From positions 89,441,076 to 89,505,075 of the forward strand of contig JAPWDM010000001.1 of assembly GCA_035578155.1 (NCBI GenBank): DNA of 64,000 nt, written 5' to 3'. Under the pieces are notes generated by a model. The model saw nothing but the letters and a program-made list of their open reading frames with translations. It had not been told where the DNA came from and made no database searches. Positions 11,808 through 23,400 of the stretch are shown piece after piece (position 1 is the stretch's first letter; each line of letters starts with the position of its first letter). A program made the translations under genes and the position numbers. Source of the DNA: Brachynemurus nebulosus. Taxonomy: Eukaryota > Arthropoda > Insecta > Neuroptera > Myrmeleontidae.

Positions 11808-13438
11808 ATGGGAGAGGAAAACTTAAATAAACAGGGCGAGTCCGGGCCCTCCAAACCGGACGCGAACCAAGCTCCGCCGTCGTCATCTGGCGTGAGCCAG
11901 AGTAGCGAGGCTAGTCCCGCTACCGCGTCAACTGTACCCGCTCCACAATCCAGTGGAGTGAGTACAAACTCTAAACGGGGTAACCCTCCCCCCAAAAAAG
12001 GGAATCGTCGTGGGCGTCAAATGCCATTTGATGCCCCAAGATTGGAAGAAAAATTTATTAAATTCATTGTCGTGAAACCAACGGAAGGTGACTTCAGTAA
12101 AATGAGTCCCTTCCAGTTGGCAAAGATGGTAAAAGATGATATTGGCCATGTCAAGAATGCCAAACTGTCGGGCAAAGGGTTGCTCGTGGAGGCATTCTCA
12201 GCGACACAGTCCGAAAAAATAATAAATTTGAAGAACCTCGGACAGTATGCGGTGGAGGTATCACCTCATGGGGTATTAAATTACTCCCGTGGTGTTATTA
12301 TGCACCCCTCACTTGCATACTGTTCCCTTGAAGAGATAGTGTCGGAGATGTCTCCACAAGGGGTTTTAGAAGCAAAGAGGCTTAAATTTAACAGGGGAAA
12401 CAAATATCCAAATTCCCCTCTCATTTTATTGACTTTCAACAAGACCACATTACCAAAGGAAGTGGTCTTGGGCCTCTTTGAAAAAATCGACGTTCGTCCG
12501 TATATTCCGGCACCAATGCGCTGTTACCGGTGCCAGAAATACGGACATGTTTCACAAAAATGTAGCGTCGAGCAGCAGATTTGCGTTTGCGGAAAGCCGT
12601 TACACGAGGGAAGACCGTGTGACGAGCCAGTAAAGTGTGTTAACTGCGGGGGCAATCACTCGGCGAAGTCGAGGAATTGCCCCATATTTAAGCAAGAATC
12701 AGCCATCCAAGAGCTGAGAGCCCTGGAAAAACTTAATACCCAGAGGCAAGGCGTAAACTACTGGGCAACATGCCTCGCCGTTCCGCCTTGGATGGCTACG
12801 CGCGCGCTGCTGCAGCCCCTGTCCCTGCAGCGGTTGAAAAAACGAACGAAATACGTGAGATTAAGGAAGCGATGAGGCAGATGCAAGTAACCATGCAACG
12901 AATGCAAGAGAGCCTCATGCGCTCAGCAGGTGTAGTTTGCCCTACACCCGCTCCAACCGCTGCGCCAGCCGAGGTCCCTGAGACCAAAAGGGTTATTAAG
13001 ACAACCCCTCAGGGACCAGTCATCAGAACGGTGACGTCTTCTCCCAAGAAGACTTCACCAAAGAAATCGTCACCCTCGAGAAGACGTCACAGCGAGGGGG
13101 GAAAGGAGGTGGCCAAATCCCGGTCCCCTGAAAAGGGACCTGCCACCCCACAACCGGAGGCGGAATTCATTCCGCCCCCACCATTGACGGCTTCGCTACC
13201 ACAGCGGCCGTCCAGACCGGGCACGCCAACACGCCCGGTCACCCCTCTCCCGAGTCGCTCTACAACAACACCAGTGAGCGACTCGGACATGTCGACGGCG
13301 TCGGTCCGGACGGGTGTTAAACGCCCGACGTCCGACGCCTATACAAACACCTCGGCCACGGAGTCTGACAACTCCGATGCCGAGGTTCAAGTAGTTAAAA
13401 AAAAGAAAGGCTGGCCAAAAGGGAAACCTAGGAAGTAG
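11808..13438 (+). pseudogene. ORF1 of U3, Gag-like protein, frameshifted
   Basis: The start ATG aligns with U2 and U4 (MGEENLNKQGESGP). Upstream in-frame codons from 11760 are an accidental extension into the leader. The protein matches U2 and U4 through the three zinc knuckles. After ALEKLN at about 12735, one T is missing relative to the other copies, moving the reading frame. The correct frame resumes as MPRRSALDGYARAAAA and runs to the usual KKGWPKGKPRK end. The first frame stops at 12875. If transcribed, U3 would depend on ORF1 protein from another copy. Confidence 0.9.
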
Positions 13439-13476
13439 CCACACTTCCTAGGGAGCAACCCTAAGTAGTAACGAAA

Positions 13477-16400
13477 ATGGCTATCGTACAGTGGAACTGT
13501 AATGGTGTTAAGCACCATTACTGTGAATTGCAGATGCTTCTGGCTGAGCACACGCCTATGTGCGTGTGCCTACAAGAAACACATTTAAAGCCGGCGGAAC
13601 AATTTAACATTAAATATCATCAAGTCCGCCGGCACGACGTACAGCCAGACATCAGGACGAGGGGGGGTGTTGCCATCATAATCAGAGATGGCGTCCCTTT
13701 CAGGGATCATCCATTAAACACCCCCCTACAAGCTATAGCAGTACAATTTTTAAAACCGCCCCAGTTCACAGTATGCTCGGTCTACTTACCAGACTTCGAC
13801 TGGAATGTCGAATCCCTGACCGAGCTTACATTACAGTTACCACGTCCATTTTTGTTACTAGGAGATTTTAATGCTCACAGCCCCATGTGGGGCTGTAGCA
13901 CAAGAGACGCCCGTGGAAGACTCATAGAACGGTTTCTAGACGAGTCTGAAACGGTCTTGTTGAATTCCGGTCAAGGTACTTTCATTAACGCAAGAACTGG
14001 TGAGCTGTCGGCTATCGACTTATCACTCGGCTCACCGGTCATGGCACACCGTTATGAATGGACGCTGGCGTCTGATTCATACGGTAGTGACCATATCCCC
14101 ATTATATTGAATAGTACCACGCCGATGACTCCACATTCGTCTTCGCCGAGATGGCGTCTCTGTCAGGCTAACTGGGACATGTACGTTGATTCATTCCGTA
14201 CACCCGAGCTGACTGGAGACGTAGAAGATGATGTGGAGCAAATGTCCTCCAGTGTCATTGAAGCAGCACATAAGAGTATACCAAAGTCGTCCAGCATTCC
14301 ACCCAAACGTCAAGTACCATGGTGGAATGAAGTCGTGAGTGTAGCAGTTGCAGAGAAAAAGCGGGCGTACAACGAACTCAGACGTCGCCCCACGCAGGAA
14401 AATGTGATAGCCTACAAGCGTGCACAAGCACGCTGTAAACGCACTATCAAAGAACAGAAGAGGCTATCATGGGAGCAATATGTTTCGGCCATTAATACCT
14501 CCACCACCACCTCAGAGGTATGGAGAAGAGTGAGGGCCATTACTGGGAAATATTCCCGTTCACCTATGCCCTCCCTTCTCGTCGTCGACGGTCGGAACAT
14601 CACTGAACGTGCGGAAATAGCTAATTGCTTAGCTAAGCACTTTGAGCGCGTCAGTGGCTCCCAGAATTATGACCCGGACTTCCTGCGAATCAAGATCGAA
14701 CACGAACAAAACGATCTTGATTTTTTCTCAGATGAATCCCTCCAGTATAACCAACCGTTTTCTATGCAAGAATTACTGGAGGCGCTTCGGGGATCTGGGG
14801 ACACCTCCCCTGGACCTGATGAGATCCCCTACGCCATGATCCGGAACCTACCTTATCCTGGTAAGTGTAGGTTGCTGGATCTGTACAACGAAATTTTTAG
14901 GCAAAGCGTTTACCCTCCGCAGTGGCGAGAAGCTACCATCATTCCGCTGCTAAAAGAGGGTAAAGATTCATCGCAACTAACTAGCTACCGTCCAATATCC
15001 TTGACTTGCTGTTTCAGCAAGGTATTGGAAAAAATGGTGAACAACCGTCTCGTCTGGTGGCTGGAATCCCACAATCTTATACCTAAACATCAATGTGGGT
15101 TCCGCCGATACCATTCGACTACGGACCATCTTGTTCGCCTCGAGAATGCCATTCAAGACGCTTTTCTCCAACGAAAACACCTTGTGGCCGTGTTTTTCGA
15201 TTTGGAGAAAGCTTATGATATGACCTGGAGGTATGGCATTCTCAAGAAGCTGCACGACTGGGGTTTAAGAGGTAACCTCCCTCAGTTCGTAAAAAGTTTT
15301 CTGACTGACCGTTGTTTCCGTGTCCGGGTAGGTGACACTGAGTCTGAGGCCCACTCCCAGGAGAATGGTGTTCCTCAAGGCTCCACTATTAGTGTCACCT
15401 TGTTTTCCATCGCAGTCAGTCATATTGCAGCTTCAGCCCCAATTCGTCGTTGCTTGTACGTTGATGACCTCACCATATTCTATGCAGCCGATTCCATCGA
15501 GGATATCCAACAACGGCTGCAACAAGGCATCAACGAAGTGGTGACTTCTGCAGAAGCTCTTGGTTTTCGATTTTCACCCCAAAAGACATCGGTGGTTCAC
15601 TTCTGCAGAAAGCGCAACGCACATCCGGATCCTGTCCTCACCTTAAAAGGATCCAATCTCCAGTGCGTTGATAGCGTCAGGTTTCTAGGACTCATATTTG
15701 ATAAACAACTTACGTGGCGCCCACACCTCCAAGCCTTAGCTGCGAGTTGTCGCAGGACAATCAACATGCTTAAGTGCTTGGCTGGTGCATCGTGGGGTGC
15801 GGGCCGGGAGTCGTTGCTTCGCCTGTATCAATCGCTAGTTCTGACTAGGATTGATTACGGCAGCATTGCTTACTCCTCCGCCCGGGCGTCTGCGCTTTTA
15901 CTCCTAGATCCTGTTCACCATGCAGGCATACGACTGGCTACGGGAGCATTTCGAACGAGCCCTTCTATGAGCCTCTGCGTAGAGTCGGGTCTGCCTCCGC
16001 TGCGACTGAGACGTGAGCGTCTCTTGCTCAATTATGCAGCGGGGGTATATGCAACACCTACGCATATCAATTACCCGACTCTATTCAGATACCGTTTACA
16101 GGGGCTCTACGGTCGACGTCCCACCATAAGTCGACCAGTGGCCGTTCGAACGCAGGAGTTATTAGAGAGTCTGCACTTACAGTTCGCCAAGGTACTTCCC
16201 AAACGTCCTATGGAAGTACCTCCTTGGCTGATCCCTAACGTAAGGTGTCGTTTCGACCTGACTGGTCTCAACAAGGAGGAGACCAGTTCATTCGAATATC
16301 GATCCCGCTTCTACGAGATCATTAGCGAACTTGACTCTCTCTGCATATACACAGACGGTTCCAAAACAGCTACGGGTGTGGGAAGTGCCATCGTCATTCG

Positions 16401-17139
16401 TGACGATCCTCACGCTTGGACACTTCCTCCCCAGGCCACTGTGTATACTGCGGAGTTATTTGCGATTTTGCAAGCCCTGCGATTCTGTCGAACATCCGAA
16501 GACAGCGCATTCCTCATTTGTTCCGACTCGTTGAGCGCGTTGCAAGCGATCTGCCACTCTCATACCATCGATCCACTGGTGCAAAACATCCGAACGTGTC
16601 TCTACATGCTCCGCCAAAAGTCTATCACCTTCTTTTGGATTCCCGGACATGTGGGGATACCTGGCAATGAACTCGCCGACCAGGCAGCACGTCACGCAGC
16701 CGAAGTCGGTGAGCCACAGGACATTGCCATTCGCCCAGAGGATCTGACAGTGTGCATTAGATCGGCGATCGATCAGAAATGGCAACGTGAGTGGAACAAC
16801 CTCACGGCGAAGCTCAAACAGGTGAAACCTGAGGTCCGAAGAACTCCGGCACCTGTAAATCTGAGCCGGCGAGAGAGTGTGGCCCTGACACGTTTACGCT
16901 TGGGCCACACGGCGTTAACACATCGTCATCTTCTCGCCGGTGAGGATCAGCCAAGGTGCGCCGCCTGCGGGACGGCGCTGACGGTGAGGCATATAGTTGA
17001 GGAATGTGTAACCTTTGAGCCATTGCGCCAGAGGTTGCAGCTCCCCAATAATGTAGCCGAAGCTTTAGCTTATGATGCAGTCTCTGAAAGAAAGATGCTT
17101 GAATTTCTCCGAAATTCGCATCTCCTTCAGAGACTTTAG
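13477..17139 (+). CDS. ORF2 of U3: AP endonuclease, reverse transcriptase, RNase H
   Basis: Full 1220-residue enzyme beginning MAIVQWNCNG, 38 bases after the ORF1 stop. All endonuclease (CLQETHL, GDFNAHSP, SDH), RT (SYRPISL, FDLEKAYD, GVPQGS, YVDD), RNase H (YTDGSK, AELFAI, CSDSLSAL, ELADQAA) and C-terminal CCHC motifs are present. It is open despite the broken ORF1 upstream. Copy-specific substitutions include TDRCFRV, where the others have TDRSFRV, and GKYSRSP, where the others have GKSSRSP. Confidence 0.96.
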   Translation: MAIVQWNCNGVKHHYCELQMLLAEHTPMCVCLQETHLKPAEQFNIKYHQVRRHDVQPDIRTRGGVAIIIRDGVPFRDHPLNTPLQAIAVQFLKPPQFTVCSVYLPDFDWNVESLTELTLQLPRPFLLLGDFNAHSPMWGCSTRDARGRLIERFLDESETVLLNSGQGTFINARTGELSAIDLSLGSPVMAHRYEWTLASDSYGSDHIPIILNSTTPMTPHSSSPRWRLCQANWDMYVDSFRTPELTGDVEDDVEQMSSSVIEAAHKSIPKSSSIPPKRQVPWWNEVVSVAVAEKKRAYNELRRRPTQENVIAYKRAQARCKRTIKEQKRLSWEQYVSAINTSTTTSEVWRRVRAITGKYSRSPMPSLLVVDGRNITERAEIANCLAKHFERVSGSQNYDPDFLRIKIEHEQNDLDFFSDESLQYNQPFSMQELLEALRGSGDTSPGPDEIPYAMIRNLPYPGKCRLLDLYNEIFRQSVYPPQWREATIIPLLKEGKDSSQLTSYRPISLTCCFSKVLEKMVNNRLVWWLESHNLIPKHQCGFRRYHSTTDHLVRLENAIQDAFLQRKHLVAVFFDLEKAYDMTWRYGILKKLHDWGLRGNLPQFVKSFLTDRCFRVRVGDTESEAHSQENGVPQGSTISVTLFSIAVSHIAASAPIRRCLYVDDLTIFYAADSIEDIQQRLQQGINEVVTSAEALGFRFSPQKTSVVHFCRKRNAHPDPVLTLKGSNLQCVDSVRFLGLIFDKQLTWRPHLQALAASCRRTINMLKCLAGASWGAGRESLLRLYQSLVLTRIDYGSIAYSSARASALLLLDPVHHAGIRLATGAFRTSPSMSLCVESGLPPLRLRRERLLLNYAAGVYATPTHINYPTLFRYRLQGLYGRRPTISRPVAVRTQELLESLHLQFAKVLPKRPMEVPPWLIPNVRCRFDLTGLNKEETSSFEYRSRFYEIISELDSLCIYTDGSKTATGVGSAIVIRDDPHAWTLPPQATVYTAELFAILQALRFCRTSEDSAFLICSDSLSALQAICHSHTIDPLVQNIRTCLYMLRQKSITFFWIPGHVGIPGNELADQAARHAAEVGEPQDIAIRPEDLTVCIRSAIDQKWQREWNNLTAKLKQVKPEVRRTPAPVNLSRRESVALTRLRLGHTALTHRHLLAGEDQPRCAACGTALTVRHIVEECVTFEPLRQRLQLPNNVAEALAYDAVSERKMLEFLRNSHLLQRL

Positions 17140-17950
17140 GGGCATACCATCTCAGATTTTACAAGTCGTCTCGTTTTATCTCCCCCGACAGTTAATTTTA
17201 TCTCCCAGCGATTTTAATTTATGTGTTTCAAAAATTTTTGTGATTGTCTTAATTTATTTATTTATTAACTATACCCTGTTCCAGCTGGTCTGGCAGGGTA
17301 CTTTTAGTCTTTTGTTATGCCACTAAGGGCCTTTTACACCCTTAGTGGTACTGTATGTTATTTATACCTTGTTATTTGTTTTCGTTATTGTTTTTTAATG
17401 ACGTACCACCGAAGGCCCTTTACACCCGAGGTGGTACATCACTTGTTTTTATTTATCTGTGATATTTTGTTATGCCGCTGTGGGCCTGTTGTTATGGCTC
17501 CACAGCGGTATTGTTTTAACTCCTTATTGCGTCGCTGGTCGGCCTGTGGCCTCCCAGCGATGTAATAAGTTTTTTCTGTGATAACACTGTGATTTTTTTC
17601 TAGTCTTGTTTTTTGAGTGTTTCTAGTCGGTTCTCTCCACTCCGGGGTCCTGTACACCTCGGAGGGAGTTCCAGCGATGGCTTCCAGGCCTTGGTGACCG
17701 GACGCTCTGTCTAGTACTTATCGTACCGTCACCAAGGACTGTCCGCTCTTTATAAGCCCTGGGATGGCAGGGCCCATCGATGGATTTTATTATGTGTATG
17801 TTTGTCCGTTGTCTACTGCATTTATGTGTTCCTGTCTGTTTTGTGTATGTTTTTATTTTACCGTGCGTGGCGGCGCATGCCCTTAGTTGGCGATGCCGCC
17901 GGGTGCTGCTGACCGCGCCATCCACCGGCAGCAGTACCCCAATTTTAATC
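17140..17950 (+). other. 3' UTR of U3 with covarying hairpins
   Basis: Hairpin array as in U1. The third hairpin (about 17472-17510) reads CTGTGG/CCACAG where U1 has CTGTAG/CTACAG. The fourth (about 17522-17570) reads TCGCTGG/CCAGCGA where U1 has TCACTGG/CCAGTGA. Both are paired changes that keep the stem. Confidence 0.85.
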
Positions 17951-17960
17951 AAAAAAAAAA

Positions 17961-18053
<93 letters not shown>
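17951..18053 (+). repeat. Short A-run plus long (AAT)n tail of U3
   Basis: Only about 12 A residues, then about 30 AAT repeats, then GGTGGT of U4. The tail differs clearly from U1 and U2. Confidence 0.95.
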
Positions 18054-18054
<1 letters not shown>

Positions 18055-18752
18055 GTGGTGAGGGCACTTATAGCAGCTACCTTTGGCACCCGTGAGGGAT
18101 ATTTATCCCCCATTGGTGTCAAGGAGGCTAAGGGTCCCAGGGGTAGTTTATGCGCAATACAGTAATCTTCGGATTCCAGTAGCCTCTGACTACCCAAGAT
18201 CGGCACCGTTCCTTCTCGAGGTACCACCGTTTTCACAAAAGATGCCGGATCTAGAGGAGAAATCCTCAATCGTTCATTTATTAACCTTTTTTATTATTTC
18301 GTTTCGTTTTTATTATTTTTTTGTTTTCGTTATTTTTATTTCCTTTTGTTTCAGGCTTTCTTTTATCTTTTGTTTCCTTTTTTGTTTTTTGGTTTTGTTT
18401 TCGTTCTTCTTTGTTGTCCCAACTTCAAGTCATCTTCGGGACCCACACTAGCTCGTGTGTGGCTTAGCGGCGTTGCCTGGAAAAGGGGATCCTGGTGACT
18501 GAGGGAAGCCGTTACTTGCGGGTACGGCGGAACAACACGTCACTTCGGCCCTGGCTTCAGGCATAGACCGTGGCTGCGGTTATGCACCGGCCGCAGTAAA
18601 TTCGAGCGCCCCGGGGTCGTGCGTGTCACTGGGGCAATGGGCTTGTCCCTAGGGCCCCTCATTCCCGTATCCCTGGCGTGGGAGTCCCACGTCCCTTATG
18701 AGGCTCCGTGGAGGGTGGGGAGCGGGGTGGGGGTTTTGTTGCACTACTGTTT
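18054..18752 (+). other. 5' UTR of U4
   Basis: Leader as in U2 and U3, with informative differences. GAGGGCAC replaces GAGGACAC, and the facing segment reads GGTCCC instead of GGTTCC. GCTACC replaces GCTGCC opposite the initial GGTGGT. These changes keep or improve the proposed pairings. Confidence 0.75.
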
Positions 18753-20402
18753 ATGGGTACTAAAAATATTTCTCTTTCGGGCGAGTCCGGGCCCCCCAAA
18801 CCGGACGCGAACCAAGCTCCGCCGTCGTCATCTGGCGTGAGCCAAAGTAGCGTGGCTGGTCCCGCTACTGCGTCAACAGTACCTGCTCCACAACCCAGTG
18901 GAGTGGGTACCCAAACGAAAAGGGGTAACCCTCCCCAATCAAAAAAAGGGAAACATCGTGGGACTCCATTACAGTTGGAATCCTCAAGACTGTCAGGTAT
19001 AAATTATACAAGGTTTTTAGTCATTAAGCCAAAGGAAGGTGACTTTAGTAAGATCAGTCCCTTCCTCTTGGCAAAGTTAGTGAAGGATGAAATTGGGCAG
19101 GTTAAAGATGCCAAACTATCGGGCAATGGGTTGCTCGTAGAGGCATTCTCACCGGCACAATCCGAAAAAATAAAAAGTCTTAAAGTATTAGGACAGTACG
19201 CTGTAGACGTGATGCCCCATGGTGTATTAAATTACTCCAGGGGCGTCATTATGCATCCGTCTTTAGCGTACTGTACCCTGGAAGAGATAGTGTCGGAGAT
19301 GTCTCCACAGGGGGTAATAGAAGCGAAAAGGCTAAAGTACAACAGGGGGAACAAACATCCTGAGTCCCCCTTAATTCTTCTAACATTTAACAGGGTCACT
19401 CTACCGAAAGAAGTGATCCTGGGCCTTTTCAATAAAGTGGACGTGCGCCCGTACATCCCAGCACCAATGAGGTGTTATAAATGCCAAAGGTACGGCCACG
19501 TCTCACAAAGATGTAATATAGAGCAGCAGATTTGCGTGTGCGGAAGGCCGTTACATGAAGGACGACCATGTGACGAGCCAATCAAATGTATTAACTGTGG
19601 GGGTAATCACTCGGCTAAGTCGAGGAATTGCCCCATTTTTAAACAAGAATCCGCAATTCAGGAGTTGAGAGCCCTGGAGAGGTTAACCTATCCAGAGGCT
19701 AGACGGAAGCTTTTAGGCAATACGCCTCGTCGCTCAGCTCTTGACGGTTATGCACGCGCTGTTGCGGCCCCCGCCCCTACAGCGGTTGAGAAAACAAGTG
19801 AAATTCGAGAAATAAAGGAAGCCATGAGACAAATGCAGGTGAACATGCAGAAAATGCAAGAGTGTCTCATGCGCTCTTCGGGTGTAGCTGTGTCTACACC
19901 CAGTACAACCGCTGTTGTGTCAGCCAAGGTCCCTGAGGCCAAGAGGGTGCTAACAACCACCCCTCAGGGACCCGTCGTACGTACTGTGACGTCTTCTCCA
20001 AAGAAGACATCACTGAAGAAGGCTTCGCCTCCTAGAAGGCGTTACAGTGAGGGGGGAAAGGAGGTGGTAAAACCAAGGTCCCCCAAAAAGGGACCCTCCA
20101 CAACCACCTCGGAGGCAGAAACCATGCTGCCTCCACAATCGACGGTGCCACTGCCACAACGACCAACGGCACCGTCCCGACCGGGCACACCCGAACGCCC
20201 GGTCACCCCTCTCTCGAGTCGCTCTATCCAAACACCGATGAGCGACTCGGAAAGTGCGACCGCGTCGGTACGTACGGGTACAAAGCGCCCGACGTCCGAC
20301 GCCTATACTAACACCTCGGCCACCGAATCTGACAATTCAGACGCCGAGGTGAAAGTGATAAAAAGAAAAAAAGGCTGGCCAAAGGGGAAACCTAGGAAGT
20401 AG
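18753..20402 (+). CDS. ORF1 of U4, Gag-like nucleic-acid-binding protein
   Basis: About 549 residues from the ATG aligned with U2 and U3 (MGTKNISLSGESGP). An upstream in-frame ATG at 18708 lies in the leader and is not shared by U2. It has the low-complexity N-terminus, the conserved core (VIKPKEGDFSKISPF), three zinc-knuckle clusters (CYKCQRYGHVSQRC, CVCGRPLHEGRPC, CINCGGNHSAKSRNC), a short coiled coil (EIREIKEAMRQMQVNMQKMQ) and the basic Ser/Pro tail. The tail after the SPKKTS segment is nearly residue-for-residue that of U2, while the N-terminal KPDANQAPPSSSGVSQSS is shared with U3. Confidence 0.93.
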   Translation: MGTKNISLSGESGPPKPDANQAPPSSSGVSQSSVAGPATASTVPAPQPSGVGTQTKRGNPPQSKKGKHRGTPLQLESSRLSGINYTRFLVIKPKEGDFSKISPFLLAKLVKDEIGQVKDAKLSGNGLLVEAFSPAQSEKIKSLKVLGQYAVDVMPHGVLNYSRGVIMHPSLAYCTLEEIVSEMSPQGVIEAKRLKYNRGNKHPESPLILLTFNRVTLPKEVILGLFNKVDVRPYIPAPMRCYKCQRYGHVSQRCNIEQQICVCGRPLHEGRPCDEPIKCINCGGNHSAKSRNCPIFKQESAIQELRALERLTYPEARRKLLGNTPRRSALDGYARAVAAPAPTAVEKTSEIREIKEAMRQMQVNMQKMQECLMRSSGVAVSTPSTTAVVSAKVPEAKRVLTTTPQGPVVRTVTSSPKKTSLKKASPPRRRYSEGGKEVVKPRSPKKGPSTTTSEAETMLPPQSTVPLPQRPTAPSRPGTPERPVTPLSSRSIQTPMSDSESATASVRTGTKRPTSDAYTNTSATESDNSDAEVKVIKRKKGWPKGKPRK

Positions 20403-20439
20403 CCACACTTCCTAGGGAGCAACCCAAGTAGTAACAGAA

Positions 20440-23400
20440 ATGGCTATCGTACAATGGAACTGTAATGGTGTTAAGCACCATTACTGTGAATTGCAGATGC
20501 TTCTGGCTGAGCACACGCCTATGTGCGTGTGCCTACAAGAGACACATTTACGGCCGGCGGAACAATTTTCAGTAAAAAATTACCATATCCGCCGGCACAA
20601 CGTACAGCCAGACATCAGGGCGAGGGGGGGTGTTGCCATCATTATAAAAGATGGCGTCCCCTTCCGGGACCACCCATTAAACACCCCCCTACAAGCTATT
20701 GCAGTACAATTTTTAAAACCGCCCCAGTTCACAGTATGCTCGGTCTACCTACCAGATTTCGACTGGAATGTCGAATCCCTGACCGAGCTTACATTACAGT
20801 TACCACGTCCATTTTTGTTACTAGGAGATTTCAATGCTCACAGCCCCATGTGGGGCTGTAGCACAAGAGACGCCCGTGGAAGACTCATAGAACGGTTTCT
20901 AGACGAGTCTGAAACGGTCTTGTTGAATACCGGTCAAGGTACTTTCATCAATGCAAGAACCGGTGAGCTGTCGGCTATCGACTTATCACTTGGCTCACCG
21001 GTCATGGCACACCGTTATGAGTGGACGCTGGCGTCTGATTCATACGGTAGTGACCATATTCCCATTATATTGAATAGTACCACGCCGATGACTCCACAAT
21101 CATCTTCGCCGAGATGGCGTCTTCGTCAAGCTGACTGGGATAGGTACGTAGATTCATTCCGTACACCCGAGCTGACTGGAGACGTAGAAGATGATGTGGA
21201 GCAAATGTCCTCCAGTGTCATTGAAGCAGCATATCAGAGTATACCAAAGTCGTCCAGCATTCCACCCAAACGTCATGTACCATGGTGGAATGAAGTCGTG
21301 AGTGTAGCAGTTGCAGAGAAAAAGCGGGCGTACAACGAACTCAGACGTCGCCCCACGCAGGAAAATGTGATAGCCTACAAGCGTGCGCAAGCACGCTGTA
21401 AGAGAACTATTAAAGAACAGAAGAGGCTATCATGGGAGCAATATGTTTCGGCCATTAATACCTCCACCACCACCTCAGAGGTATGGAGAAGAGTGAGGGC
21501 CATTACAGGGAAATCCTCCCGTTCACCAATGCCCTCCCTTCTCATCGTCGACGGTCGGAACATCACTGACTGCGCAGAAATAGCTAATTGTTTAGCTAAA
21601 CACTTTGAGCGCGTCAGTGGCTCCCAAAACTATGACCCGGACTTCCTGCGGATCAAGATCGAACACGAACAAAACGATCTTGATTTTTTCTCAGATGAAT
21701 CCCTCCAGTATAACCAACCGTTTTCTATGCAAGAATTACTGGAGGCGCTTCGGGGATCTGGGGACACATCCCCTGGACCTGATGAGATCCCCTACGCCAT
21801 GATCCGGAACCTGCCTTATCCTGGTAAGTGTAGGTTACTGGATCTTTACAACGAAATATTTAGGCAAGGCGTTTACCCTCCGCAGTGGCGGGAAGCTACC
21901 ATCATTCCGCTGCTAAAAGAGGGTAAAGATTCATCGCAACTATCTAGCTACCGTCCAATATCCTTGACTTGCTGTTTCAGCAAGGTATTGGAAAAAATGG
22001 TGAACAACCGTCTCGTCTGGTGGCTGGAATCCCACAGTCTCATTCCTAAACATCAATGTGGGTTCCGCCGATACCATTCGACTACGGACCATCTTGTTCG
22101 CCTCGAGAATGCCATTCAAGACGCCTTTCTCCAACGAAAACACCTTGTGGCTGTGTTCTTCGATTTGGAGAAAGCTTATGATATGACCTGGAGGTATGGC
22201 ATTCTCAAGAAGCTGCACGACTGGGGTTTAAGAGGTAACCTCCCTCAGTTCGTTAAAAGTTTTCTGACTGACCGTTCTTTTCGTGTCCGGGTAGGTGACA
22301 CTGAGTCTGAGGCCCACTCCCAGGAGAATGGTGTTCCTCAAGGCTCCACCATTAGTGTCACCTTGTTTTCCATCGCAGTCAGTCATATTGCAGCTTCAGC
22401 CCCAATTCGTCGTTGCTTGTACGTTGATGACCTCACAATTTTTTATGCAGCCGATTCCATTGAGGATATCCAACAACGGCTGCAACAAGGCATCAACGAA
22501 GTGGTGACTTCTGCAGAAGCTCTTGGTTTTCGTTTCTCACCACAAAAAACATCGGTGGTTCACTTCTGCAGAAAGCGCAACGCACATCCGGATCCTGTTC
22601 TCACATTGAAAGGATCCAACCTTCAGTGCGTTGATAGCGTCAGGTTTCTAGGACTCATATTTGACAAACAACTTACGTGGCGCCCACACCTCCAAGCCTT
22701 AGCTGCGAGTTGTCGCAGGACAATCAACATGCTTAAGTGCTTGGCTGGTGCATCGTGGGGTGCGGGCCGGGAGTCGTTGCTTCGCCTGTATCAATCGCTA
22801 GTTCTGACTAGGATTGATTACGGCAGCATTGCTTACTCCTCCGCCCGGGCGTCTGCGCTTCTACTCCTAGATCCTGTTCACCATGCAGGCATACGACTGG
22901 CTACGGGAGCATTTCGAACGAGCCCTTCTATGAGCCTCTGCGTAGAGTCGGGCCTTCCTCCGCTGCGACTGAGACGTGAGCGTCTCTTGCTCAATTATGC
23001 AGCGGGGGTATATGCAACACCTACACATATAAACTACCCGACTCTGTTCAGATACCGTTTACAGGGGCTCTACGGTCGACGTCCCACCATAAGTCGACCA
23101 GTGGCCGTTCGAACGCAGGAGTTATTAGAGAGTCTACACTTACAGTTCGCCAAGGTACTTCCCAAACGTCCTATGGAAGTACCTCCTTGGCTGATCCCTA
23201 ACGTAAGGTGTCGTTTCGACCTGACTGGTCTCAACAAGGAGGAGACCAGTTCATTCGAATATCGATCCCGCTTTTATGAGATCATTAGCGAACTTGACTC
23301 TCTCTGCATATACACAGATGGTTCCAAAACAGCTACGGGTGTTGGAAGTGCCATCGTCATTCGTGACGATCCTCACGCTTGGTCACTTCCTCCCCAGGCC

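Larger units (their letters stand above)
11102..18053 (+). mobile_element. I-superfamily LINE, unit U3 (full length, ORF1 frameshifted)
   Basis: Complete copy of about 6.95 kb with the same architecture as U2. ORF2 is open. ORF1 carries a one-base loss and cannot be translated as one protein. Confidence 0.95.
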
